Positions 1 through 5,943 of a DNA stretch of 8,974 bases are shown here, one piece after another. A model generated the notes under the pieces. The model was not told the DNA's origin and searched no databases. It saw nothing but the letters and a program-made list of their open reading frames with translations. Each line of letters starts with the position of its first letter. Within the stretch, counting starts at the first letter, position 1. The stretch spans positions 1-8,974 of the forward strand of contig CAMAWZ010000085.1 of NCBI GenBank assembly GCA_945861995.1. Direction: 5' to 3'. The position numbers and the translations under genes were made by a program. The DNA is from Pseudorhodobacter antarcticus (GTDB lineage Bacteria > Pseudomonadota > Alphaproteobacteria > Rhodobacterales > Rhodobacteraceae).

Positions 1-286
1 GCTGGTCCTGCTGGATGTGGTGGGGGGGTTGCCGTTTATGATGTCGGTCAAACCATCCGAGCGGGCAGAAATGGCGGCAGTCTATTCCAGTTTTCGCGAT
101 GTGTCGGGAATTGCAACGCCAGCGGTGGCTTGGGCGGTGCTGTGGGTTGCGCCGCTGGCTTGGATTTTTGCAGCGGCGGGGCTGGGGTTTGCGGCATCTT
201 ACGCGGTGGCGGCAAAGGTGCATCCGCGTCTGGGGGCCGAGCGCCCCTCGCATGGCGGGGTGGCGCGTGGCGGGGTGGTGCGTTAG
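1..286 (+). CDS. MFS transporter, C-terminal fragment (5' end outside window)
   Basis: The reading frame is open from base 2 and ends at TAG 284-286, giving 94 residues of a protein whose N-terminus lies beyond the window. The fragment has a cytoplasmic-looking stretch with charged residues (SVKPSERAEMAAVYSSFRD) followed by two hydrophobic segments, roughly GIATPAVAWAVLWVAPL and AWIFAAAGLGFAASYAVAA. This matches the last two membrane helices of a major facilitator superfamily permease, and the PSERAEMAAVYSSFRD loop is of a kind common before the last helix pair. The C-terminal tail is basic and glycine-rich because of a small tandem DNA repeat. The substrate cannot be told. An in-frame GTG at 17 is not a credible start, since coding continues upstream of it. 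The stop overlaps the stop of the convergent reductase gene. Confidence 0.72.
   Translation, partial: LVLLDVVGGLPFMMSVKPSERAEMAAVYSSFRDVSGIATPAVAWAVLWVAPLAWIFAAAGLGFAASYAVAAKVHPRLGAERPSHGGVARGGVVR
253..282 (+). repeat. Two-copy 15-bp tandem repeat at the 3' end of the MFS gene
   Basis: TGGCGGGGTGGCGCG (253-267) is followed directly by TGGCGGGGTGGTGCG (268-282), 14 of 15 bases identical. The unit is a multiple of three, so the copy keeps the frame and makes the tail HGGVARGGVVR. It looks like a simple duplication by replication slippage at the end of the gene. Confidence 0.8.
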
Positions 287-1290
287 ACGCGCCCGTTTTC
301 CACCAGCCATTCGGCACTGGCGCGCAAGGCCCCTTCGGGCGAGATAAACCGCATATCCAAATCTTTACGCGCGCGCGCGTTGGACACATGATGCGCCTGC
401 CCAAGACTGGGTAGAATGGCGCGGATATCTGGGTCGAACATGGCCAAAAGACGCAGTACAAATTTCGGGGCAACACGACTTGTAATGCGGCGGGCAGGAT
501 AGGCGGCCTTTAGCACGCGCGCCATATCGGGCATCGACATTATACCCGCCGTGCACGGTATGCGGCGGCCCGCCGTTTCGGGGCGTTCGAGCGCACGCAG
601 ATGCGCCTCGGCCACATCGCGCACATCGACGCAGGTAAAGGAAATCATTGGCAGCATCGGATCGCGCGCGCGCAAAAGCCGCGCCACGATAGAGATAGAA
701 CTGCCATAATTCCCGTCCAGCGGCGGGCCGATCACAAGGCCAGGGTTGATGGTGGTCAGTGCCATGCCGTGCGGGACAGCCGCAGCCCATGCCGCGCGTT
801 CGGCCATGGTTTTGCTTTTGGCATAGGCGGTGGTATCTGGGTCACCCAAATTGCACCAATCCGTTTCGTCCTGCATTCCACGCTTGTAGGTATCGATGAT
901 GGCCGCGACAGAAGATGTCAGGATAACACGGCGTATCCCTGCCGCCGCTGCCGCTGCTATCGCGCGCTGGGTTCCCTCGACTGCGGGGCGGATCAGATCG
1001 TTTTCATCTTGGGGATTTGCAATGGGAAAGGGCGATGCGCTGTGGATAAGGGCCGTAGCGCCCGTCATCGCCGCGGCCCAATTGTCATCGCTTGTCAGGT
1101 CAAGCTGCACAAAAGACAAACGGGTCAGGGCTGTCTCGCCTAGATGCGGGGTAAGGGCTGCGCGCACTTCGCCCGCGCGCGACAGATCGCGCAGGCTACC
1201 GAGCACGCTGTGGCCTGATGCAAGCAACTTCAGCGCGATATGCTTGGCAATAAAGCCTGAAATTCCTGTCAGAACAACCGTCTGGCTCAT
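283..1290 (-). CDS. NAD(P)-dependent extended-SDR reductase (dihydroflavonol 4-reductase / cinnamoyl-CoA reductase-like)
   Basis: A 335-residue cytosolic oxidoreductase of the NAD-dependent epimerase/dehydratase superfamily, the usual length for an extended short-chain dehydrogenase. The N-terminus carries the Rossmann nucleotide-binding motif TGISGFIAKH (residues 8-17). The active-site serine lies in VILTSSVAA (about residues 126-127), and the catalytic pair is Tyr156/Lys160 in TAYAKSKTMAERAAW, a wording typical of the dihydroflavonol-reductase/cinnamoyl-CoA-reductase branch. VDVRDVAEAH (221-230) is another signature of that branch. Bacterial members reduce various aldehydes and ketones; the substrate here is unknown. 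I chose ATG at 1290 because AGGAAGGGG lies just upstream. An in-frame ATG at 1335 would add 15 residues that fit poorly before the Rossmann strand. The gene is 51 bases downstream of mcd on the same strand, so co-transcription is plausible. Its ribosome-binding site sits inside a hairpin. Confidence 0.85.
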   Translation of the reverse strand: MSQTVVLTGISGFIAKHIALKLLASGHSVLGSLRDLSRAGEVRAALTPHLGETALTRLSFVQLDLTSDDNWAAAMTGATALIHSASPFPIANPQDENDLIRPAVEGTQRAIAAAAAAGIRRVILTSSVAAIIDTYKRGMQDETDWCNLGDPDTTAYAKSKTMAERAAWAAAVPHGMALTTINPGLVIGPPLDGNYGSSISIVARLLRARDPMLPMISFTCVDVRDVAEAHLRALERPETAGRRIPCTAGIMSMPDMARVLKAAYPARRITSRVAPKFVLRLLAMFDPDIRAILPSLGQAHHVSNARARKDLDMRFISPEGALRASAEWLVENGRV

Positions 1291-1296
1291 GGTGAC

Positions 1297-1329
1297 CCCT
1301 TCCTTACTCGCTTTAAAAGTAAGAAAGGG
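1297..1329 (-). promoter_or_regulatory. Stem-loop burying the reductase ribosome-binding site
   Basis: In the minus-strand transcript, arm CCCUUUCUUACU (1329-1318) can pair with AGUAAGGAAGGG (1308-1297), closing a 9-base loop (1317-1309). The stem is 12 base pairs with a single G.U wobble (1302/1324); on the + strand that position would be a C.A mismatch. The right arm contains nearly all of the Shine-Dalgarno sequence AGGAAGGGG of the gene starting at 1290. No U-tract follows, so it is not an intrinsic terminator. A role in translational control is inference; the structure itself is directly visible. Confidence 0.6.
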
Positions 1330-1341
1330 TGACATGGGAAG

Positions 1342-3006
1342 TCAGTCCAAAAGACGGCGGGCAATCACTTGGGCCTGAATTTCAGCAGCACCTTCAAAGA
1401 TGTTCAAAATGCGGGCATCGCACAGGATACGCGAGATTTTGTATTCCAGTGCAAAGCCATTGCCGCCGTGGATTTGCAGTGCGTTATCCGCCGCCGCCCA
1501 CGCCACCCGCGCGCCCAGCAATTTGGCCATCCCCGCCTCTAGATCGCAGCGCTTGCCTGCATCTTTTTGGCGGGCCGAAAAATAGGTCAACTGGCGGGTG
1601 ATCATGATTTCCACCGCCATCATTGCCAGTTTGCTGGCCACGCGCGGAAACTGCACCAAGGATTTACCAAATTGCTTGCGCGATTGGGCGTAATCCTGCG
1701 CAATTTCCAGCGCCGACTGGGCCACGCCAACAGCGCGGGCGGCGGTTTGAATGCGGGCTGATTCGAATGTTTGCATCAGCTGCTTAAATCCCTGCCCCTC
1801 GACCCCGCCCAACAGGTTCCCGCGCTTGACGGCAAACCCATCAAAGGCCAGTTCGTATTCTTTCATGCCGCGATAGCCCAGCACCTCAATCTCGCCGCCT
1901 GTCATACCAGCGGTGGGAAACGGGACTTCGTCGGTGCCTGGTGTTTTTTCGGCCAAAAACATCGACAAGCCGCGATAATCGGTTGTGTTCGGGTCGGTGC
2001 GGGCCAGAAGGGTCATTACATGGGTGCGCGCGGCGTGGGTGATCCATGTTTTGTTGCCCGTGATGGTATAGCCATCATCGCCCTGCACGGCGCGGGTGCG
2101 CAGCGCGCCCAAATCACTGCCCGTGTTGGGTTCAGTAAACACTGCAGTCGGCAGAATTTCACCGCTGGACAGTTTGGGCAGCCACTGCGCCTTTTGCGCA
2201 TCGGTTCCGCCGCACAAGATCAACTCGGCTGCAATTTCTGTACGCGTTCCCAGCGATCCCACGCCGATATAGCCGCGTGACAGTTCTTCTGACACCACAA
2301 CCATCGATTCCTTTGACATACCAAAGCCGCCAAATTCTTCGGGGATAGTCAGGCCGAACACACCCATTTCGGCCAATTCGGTGATGATCTCCATCGGGAT
2401 CAACTCGTCCTTCAGGTGCCAATCATGGGCGTGCGGGATAACCTTGTCATCGGCAAAGCGGCGGAACTGGTCGCGGATCATGTCCAATTCTTCGCCAAGG
2501 CCGACATTGCCAAATGTGGCGCGGCCATGATTATCTTGCATCAGTTCTGCCAGCGCCATGCGGGCGGCATTGGTATTGCCATTGGCAATCAAATGCTCGC
2601 TTGCCGCGCAGGGGGCTGCACTGATGCCCATATCAGACAGGCGGATGATCTCGCCCTGCGACATGGGAATGCCGCCATAAATCTGTGCCAAATATTCGCC
2701 AAAGGCGATTTGATGGATCAGGGATTCCATTTGCCCAAATTGGTCATTTCCTGCCAGCGCCTCGGCCCAAGCCTGCATTTGGCGCAGCGCTTCGGTATAG
2801 GTGGCCAGCCACGCCACACCATGTGCGGCGGTCTGGTGAACCTCTAGCAGCGCCGCATCAGGCTTGCCCGTAGGCGCGCAGGCCACGCGCAGGGCGGCAA
2901 GGCCCGACGCCAAAACCGCGTCCGCATCCTGCAAGGCGCGCGCTGTGGTGGACAATAGATCATCCATCAGAAAGCTGTGGGTCATAGGCTGTCCATCATG
3001 CGGCAT
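1342..3006 (-). CDS. mcd: Probable (2S)-methylsuccinyl-CoA dehydrogenase (acyl-CoA dehydrogenase family)
   Basis: A 554-residue flavoprotein. Residues from about 172 to the end form a complete acyl-CoA dehydrogenase: TEPNTGSD (291-298) is the conserved flavin/substrate loop, QIHGGNGF (511-518) the C-terminal flavin motif, and Glu538 in NIFEGAAEIQ sits where medium-chain acyl-CoA dehydrogenases have the catalytic base. About 170 extra residues, apparently mostly helical, precede this. The extension, total length and the stretches GGEIEVLGYRGMKEYE (370-385) and FESARIQTAARAVGVAQ (414-430) match what I know of methylsuccinyl-CoA dehydrogenase, which oxidises (2S)-methylsuccinyl-CoA to mesaconyl-CoA in the ethylmalonyl-CoA pathway of acetyl-CoA assimilation; electrons pass to electron-transfer flavoprotein. 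ATG 3006 has a weak GAGAG upstream; in-frame ATGs at 2985 and 2967 are alternatives. It is divergent from the TauE-type gene, with possible operator repeats between them. A different acyl-CoA dehydrogenase specificity remains possible. Confidence 0.84.
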   Translation of the reverse strand: MPHDGQPMTHSFLMDDLLSTTARALQDADAVLASGLAALRVACAPTGKPDAALLEVHQTAAHGVAWLATYTEALRQMQAWAEALAGNDQFGQMESLIHQIAFGEYLAQIYGGIPMSQGEIIRLSDMGISAAPCAASEHLIANGNTNAARMALAELMQDNHGRATFGNVGLGEELDMIRDQFRRFADDKVIPHAHDWHLKDELIPMEIITELAEMGVFGLTIPEEFGGFGMSKESMVVVSEELSRGYIGVGSLGTRTEIAAELILCGGTDAQKAQWLPKLSSGEILPTAVFTEPNTGSDLGALRTRAVQGDDGYTITGNKTWITHAARTHVMTLLARTDPNTTDYRGLSMFLAEKTPGTDEVPFPTAGMTGGEIEVLGYRGMKEYELAFDGFAVKRGNLLGGVEGQGFKQLMQTFESARIQTAARAVGVAQSALEIAQDYAQSRKQFGKSLVQFPRVASKLAMMAVEIMITRQLTYFSARQKDAGKRCDLEAGMAKLLGARVAWAAADNALQIHGGNGFALEYKISRILCDARILNIFEGAAEIQAQVIARRLLD

Positions 3007-3186
3007 AGGAAGTCTCTCAATTTCAGGTGCGATTCTGCAAGTGCGAAATGGTTAGACCCTTTGCGCCCGCTGCGCAATAAGATTTCGCAAGAGATACTGT
3101 TTGCGTTCTAAAATGTCGCAGGCGTTCGCGCCCGCGCCTGTCGCCATGTCTATTGTTGGGCGCTAAAATGCGGTAAGGGGAGGGGC
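3007..3186. promoter_or_regulatory. Divergent intergenic region with TTTGCG/CGCAA half-sites
   Basis: This 180-base spacer must hold the promoters of mcd (minus) and the TauE-type gene (plus). Bases 3060-3105 contain TTTGCG (3060-3065), GCGCAA (3072-3077), TTTCGCAA (3083-3090) and TTTGCG (3100-3105). The first two form the inverted repeat TTGCGC-N5-GCGCAA (3061-3077). On the minus strand TTGCGC (3077-3072) lies 17 bases before TAACCA (3054-3049), a weak -35/-10 candidate that would place the repeat inside the mcd promoter. The octamer CTAAAATG occurs at 3108-3115 and 3163-3170. The ribosome-binding site of the plus gene, AAGGGGAGGGG, occupies 3175-3185. No -35/-10 pair is convincing by eye. 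Confidence 0.4.
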
Positions 3187-3954
3187 ATGGGCGCACTTAT
3201 TTCCACAATCAGCGGGCATGATCTGGCACTTGCGCTGGCCGTCGCGCTGCTGGCGGGCTTTGTCAAAGGTGCGGTGGGCTTTGCCATGCCGCTGATTATG
3301 ATCGGGGCGTTTTCCAGCTTTTTGCCGCCAGAGATGGCGCTGGCGGGGCTTGTGCTGCCGACGCTGATCTCGAACATCAGCCAAGCGTTTCGGCAAGGAT
3401 GGCGGCCTGCGCGCGATACGGCGCGGAAATATTGGCGGATATTTGCGGCGACTCTGGTATTCATCCCGATCTCGGCGCAGTTTTTCTGGGCCATTCCGCA
3501 GGGTGTTTTCCTGCTGCTGCTGGGTCTGCCCATCACCGCCTTTGTTGGGGCGCAACTGGCGGGTCTGCCGCTTATGATCAAGGTGCAGCACCGCGCGCAG
3601 GCTGAGTGGATTTCGGGCATCATTGGCGGGCTTTATGGCGGGGTGTCGGGCATTTGGGGCCCGCCGCTGATTGTGTATTTGCTGTCTACCCGCACGGAGA
3701 AAATCGAAACTATGCGGGTGCAAGGGGTGGTGTTTTTGATTGGGGCCTTTGTGCTCTTGGCCGCGCATCTGCAATCGGGCCTTCTGGATCGCGCCGCGAT
3801 GACCTTTTCGGCGCTGCTTGTCTTGCCTGCGCTGATCGGCCAAGCCATTGGCTTTGCGTGCCAAGACCGCCTTGACCAAACCCGCTTTCGCCGCGCCACG
3901 CAGGTGCTGCTGGTGCTGACGGGGCTAAACCTGATCCGCCAAGCGCTGATGTAA
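3187..3954 (+). CDS. TauE/SafE (TSUP) family membrane transport protein
   Basis: A 255-residue integral membrane protein, the usual length for the TSUP family of anion exporters (sulfite, sulfoacetate and other organic anions). The family's internal duplication is visible: glycine-rich motif GFVKGAVGFAMPLIMI (24-39) in the first half and GGLYGGVSGIWGPPLIVYLL (147-166) in the second, each opening a set of hydrophobic helices. About seven to eight membrane segments can be drawn, with a short basic stretch (RFRRATQ) before the last. ATG 3187 is supported by the very purine-rich AAGGGGAGGGG immediately upstream. The gene stands alone between the divergent mcd and the convergent EamA-type gene, so context does not give a substrate. 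Sulfite or an organosulfonate is a family-level guess only. Confidence 0.83.
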   Translation: MGALISTISGHDLALALAVALLAGFVKGAVGFAMPLIMIGAFSSFLPPEMALAGLVLPTLISNISQAFRQGWRPARDTARKYWRIFAATLVFIPISAQFFWAIPQGVFLLLLGLPITAFVGAQLAGLPLMIKVQHRAQAEWISGIIGGLYGGVSGIWGPPLIVYLLSTRTEKIETMRVQGVVFLIGAFVLLAAHLQSGLLDRAAMTFSALLVLPALIGQAIGFACQDRLDQTRFRRATQVLLVLTGLNLIRQALM

Positions 3955-3976
3955 CTGCGCGCAAATGAGCGGTAAA

Positions 3977-4000
3977 GCACCCGCGTTATTCCACGGGTGC
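3977..4000 (-). terminator. Weak candidate terminator of the EamA-type gene
   Basis: GCACCCG (3977-3983) and CGGGTGC (3994-4000) form a perfect 7-bp stem with a 10-base loop that contains the TAA stop of the minus-strand gene. In the minus direction the stem is followed only by TTTACC, and in the plus direction by GGGAAC, so the U-tract is poor on both sides. It lies in the 31-base gap and start of overlap between two convergent genes, where a terminator would be expected. No other hairpin is evident there. Confidence 0.3.
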
Positions 4001-4894
4001 GGGAACTGTTGGCACGCCAGCGCGGCGCAGATAATGGGCGTGCAGGGCCACGCCCGCGCCCGCCAGCGCGATCATCGCCATGCCCATCAGGGAAATTGCA
4101 TCAGGGATATGGCCAAACACCAGCCAACCCAGCAAGCCCGCCCAAAACAAATGCAGATAGTTGACAGGCGCAAGCAGGCTGGCGTCCGCCTCGCGGTAGG
4201 CGGCGGTGATCAGGAAATGGCCCGCCGTGGCGATGATGCCCAGCAGCGCGATATAGGCCCAATCGAACCCTTGGGGCAGCGCGCCCGCGCCCGTGGCCGC
4301 CAGCATCACGCAAAAGGCCACCAGCCCAACCCATGCCGTGTGAAACATCAGCGCGGGGGTCGTTTCGGTTTTTGCCAGTTCGCGCGAGAGAAGGTTATAG
4401 GTGGCGGCGCAGACCGCGTTGATCAGCGAAAAGATCACGCCCCAAAAGTCCAGCCCAGACCCTGGACGCGCGATCAGCAAAACACCCGCAAAACCAATGG
4501 CCGCGCCAACCCAAGCTACGGGGCTTGCCGCCTCGCCCATCAGCCAAACGGCGGCGATCATCACCAAAAATGGCGACAGGTAAATGATCGCCACTGTTTC
4601 GGCCACGGGCATATGGCGCAGCGCAAGACCCATCATCAGCGATCCAAGTGTCAGCGACGCGGCCCGCAACCCCACAAGCCACGGGCGCTTGACCCGCAAA
4701 ATAGCGCGGCCATGGCGCGGGCCAAACAGGGCAACAATCAGGCCTAAATTAATGCCGTAGCGCAGGGCCATAACCAAAGGTACGGCATAGAGCATAGTCA
4801 GGTGTTTGCTGGCCACATCGCCAATGGCAAACAGCATCACCGCTGCTGTGATCAGGCCAATCCCCATCAAGGGACGTGCGGGTTGATGTCCCAT
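3986..4894 (-). CDS. EamA/DMT-superfamily membrane transporter
   Basis: A 302-residue inner-membrane protein with ten predicted helices arranged as two EamA halves, roughly residues 12-142 and 150-285, the standard size for the drug/metabolite transporter (RhaT/YdcZ-like) group. Family features are the first-helix stretch MLFAIGDVASKHL (20-32), ALRYGINL (43-50), the helix MPVAETVAIIYLSPFLVMIAAVWLMGE read in two parts (95-108 and 109-121), and the second-half equivalents NAVCAATYNLLSRELA (159-174) and ASLLAPVNYLHLFWAGLLGW (238-257). These proteins export or import metabolites; the substrate cannot be deduced. ATG 4894 is preceded by AAAGGA at 8 bases, a good ribosome-binding site, so the alternative ATG at 4867 is less likely. 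The gene is divergent from the sulfotransferase-like gene and converges on the TauE-type gene. Confidence 0.85.
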   Translation of the reverse strand: MGHQPARPLMGIGLITAAVMLFAIGDVASKHLTMLYAVPLVMALRYGINLGLIVALFGPRHGRAILRVKRPWLVGLRAASLTLGSLMMGLALRHMPVAETVAIIYLSPFLVMIAAVWLMGEAASPVAWVGAAIGFAGVLLIARPGSGLDFWGVIFSLINAVCAATYNLLSRELAKTETTPALMFHTAWVGLVAFCVMLAATGAGALPQGFDWAYIALLGIIATAGHFLITAAYREADASLLAPVNYLHLFWAGLLGWLVFGHIPDAISLMGMAMIALAGAGVALHAHYLRRAGVPTVPAPVE

Positions 4895-5077
4895 AAAAAC
4901 TATCCTTTAGGGGGTATTTTTAGAAAACTTGATGCAGATTATTTTGCATTTCAGCTTAGAACTGATCCCTTAATTACCTTTTATACACCATGGCAAAATA
5001 ACTTAGACCAAAGAGGTTTTGCGCATTTGGGGGCATCTGCGCAAGGCTTTAGATTGTATTATTGTGGGTGGGTTGTG
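4895..5077. promoter_or_regulatory. AT-rich divergent intergenic region with a 5' leader stem-loop
   Basis: This 183-base spacer is clearly richer in A and T than the flanking genes and must hold the promoters of the EamA-type gene (minus) and the sulfotransferase-like gene (plus). TATACA (4982-4987) is a reasonable -10 for the plus direction, but no good -35 stands 16-18 bases before it. Downstream, TTGCGCA (5019-5025) and TGCGCAA (5038-5044) form a perfect 7-bp inverted repeat. In RNA the stem can extend outward to 5013-5050 through A-U, G-C and G.U pairs, giving 13 pairs around a 12-base interior. It could be an operator or a leader hairpin. Although the frame of the downstream gene is open back to 4802, I treat this stretch as non-coding. 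Confidence 0.4.
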
Positions 5078-5857
5078 ATGGTTAGGCAAATGCGGGTGCT
5101 CGCGCTAAAGGCGTCAGGTGCTGCGATAAAGTCAATCTATGTGTTTGGCTGCCGCAATTCTGGCACGAATTATGTCAACAGCCTGATCATGAACAATTGT
5201 GGCACTTCTGAAGGTGGCACTCTATACAACGCGCAAAATAAGGCGCGCCTTGGTTGGAAACATGGGTTTCCCATGATGCTCGCAGCGCCGCGTGACGTTT
5301 TGACCATTGCCGTCCACCGCGAACCCATAGCGTGGCTGCACAGCATGAACCGCACCCCGTGGCACGCGGCGAAAAGGTTGCACAATATTGCGTTCTCGCA
5401 GTTTATCCGCACTGAGTGGGTGTCGATTATTGACGACGAAGGCTTTGGCATCAGCGCAACTGATCCTTTGTGGCACAGTGAACTTTTGTCTGATCGCGAC
5501 CCGCTGACGGGCCTTCGGTTTGCCAATGTAATGCAGCTGCGCAACGCTAAGAATCGCGGCTTTCGCACCCTTGATCATCGGTCTGACAACGTTCTGCGGG
5601 TCAATTACGAAACCGTCCTTGCCGATCCTGAAGGGTTTTTGGATGGTGTTTGCACGGCCTATGGACTGCGCCGTAAGCGCGCTTTTGATCCGATTGTGTA
5701 TGATCGCGGCACGCCTAGCCGCGGGCTGTTCCAAGCCAAACCAGTGCCGCAGATTTCTGAGGCGGATCTGGAATTGATCCGCAGTGAACTGGATTTGCAT
5801 CAAGAAAACAACTTGGGCTACGAATTGCCGCTGCGCGCGCGCCTTTACGCTGCATAA
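5078..5857 (+). CDS. Sulfotransferase-like P-loop protein
   Basis: A 259-residue protein if started at ATG 5078, or 255 from ATG 5090; 5078 is favoured by GGGTGGG five bases upstream, whereas 5090 has AGG only three bases away. An N-terminal strand-loop-helix, SIYVFGCRNSGTNYVNSLI (residues 19-37), matches the phosphosulfate-binding loop of the sulfotransferase family. VLTIAVHREPIAWLHSM (74-90) matches the 3'-phosphate-binding region, with Arg81 and Ser89 eight residues apart as in cytosolic sulfotransferases. The lysine of the classical PKSGT loop is replaced by Asn27. The C-terminal part contains VNYETVLADPEGFL, the usual 'Y-E-x-L-x-x-P' helix of bacterial members. Such proteins transfer sulfate from PAPS to sugars, lipids or small molecules; the acceptor here is unknown and no glycan genes adjoin. 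Codon use is visibly less GC-rich than in neighbouring genes, suggesting acquisition by transfer. Confidence 0.68.
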   Translation: MVRQMRVLALKASGAAIKSIYVFGCRNSGTNYVNSLIMNNCGTSEGGTLYNAQNKARLGWKHGFPMMLAAPRDVLTIAVHREPIAWLHSMNRTPWHAAKRLHNIAFSQFIRTEWVSIIDDEGFGISATDPLWHSELLSDRDPLTGLRFANVMQLRNAKNRGFRTLDHRSDNVLRVNYETVLADPEGFLDGVCTAYGLRRKRAFDPIVYDRGTPSRGLFQAKPVPQISEADLELIRSELDLHQENNLGYELPLRARLYAA

Positions 5858-5875
5858 GCGGGCTTGCACCGCGCC

Positions 5876-5904
5876 GCTGTTGCAGCTATACGACCTGTAA
5901 CAGC
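5876..5904 (+). other. Stem-loop downstream of the sulfotransferase-like gene
   Basis: GCTGTTGCAG (5876-5885) pairs with CTGTAACAGC (5895-5904), ten base pairs with one G.U in RNA, around the loop CTATACGAC. It begins 18 bases after the stop codon at 5857 and is not followed by a T-run, so it is not an intrinsic terminator. It may protect a 3' end or form part of the rimP operon leader. Confidence 0.55.
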
Positions 5905-5908
5905 TGCT

Positions 5909-5925
5909 TCTGGGTCCAAACCAGA
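5909..5925 (+). other. Small stem-loop in the rimP leader region
   Basis: TCTGG (5909-5913) pairs with CCAGA (5921-5925) around GTCCAAA. A 5-bp stem alone is weak, but it lies directly between a strong hairpin (5876-5904) and an intrinsic terminator (5944-5970), so the spacer is a run of three stem-loops. Confidence 0.3.
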
Positions 5926-5943
5926 CGCTACCGAACCTAATGC

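Noticed and set aside
283..3006. A joint pathway for mcd and the cinnamoyl-CoA-reductase-like gene
   Set aside because: The resemblance is only to a broad reductase branch with many substrates. It is unrelated to crotonyl-CoA carboxylase/reductase, and adjacency alone does not show shared metabolism.
3163..3879. Long minus-strand open frame opposite the TauE-type gene
   Set aside because: It is rich in Arg, Gln and His, has no recognisable motif and mirrors a well-supported membrane protein gene; GC-rich antisense frames stay open by chance.
3965..4747. Long plus-strand open frame of 260 codons opposite the EamA-type gene
   Set aside because: Composition is dominated by Gln, Arg and His with no family motif, while the minus strand encodes a clear ten-helix transporter.
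4802..5077. N-terminal extension of the sulfotransferase-like protein by up to 92 residues
   Set aside because: The frame is open, but the first part is antisense to the EamA-type gene start, the rest is AT-rich with promoter- and hairpin-like sequence, and the protein fold begins only after 5090.
3187..5857. A sulfur-metabolism cluster made of the TauE-type permease and the sulfotransferase-like gene
   Set aside because: They are separated by a convergent transporter and on different transcription units, and neither substrate is known; no other sulfur gene is present.
5222..5869. Minus-strand open frame of 215 codons opposite the sulfotransferase-like gene
   Set aside because: No motif, and it is antisense to the strand that carries the P-loop and the 3'-phosphate-site residues.
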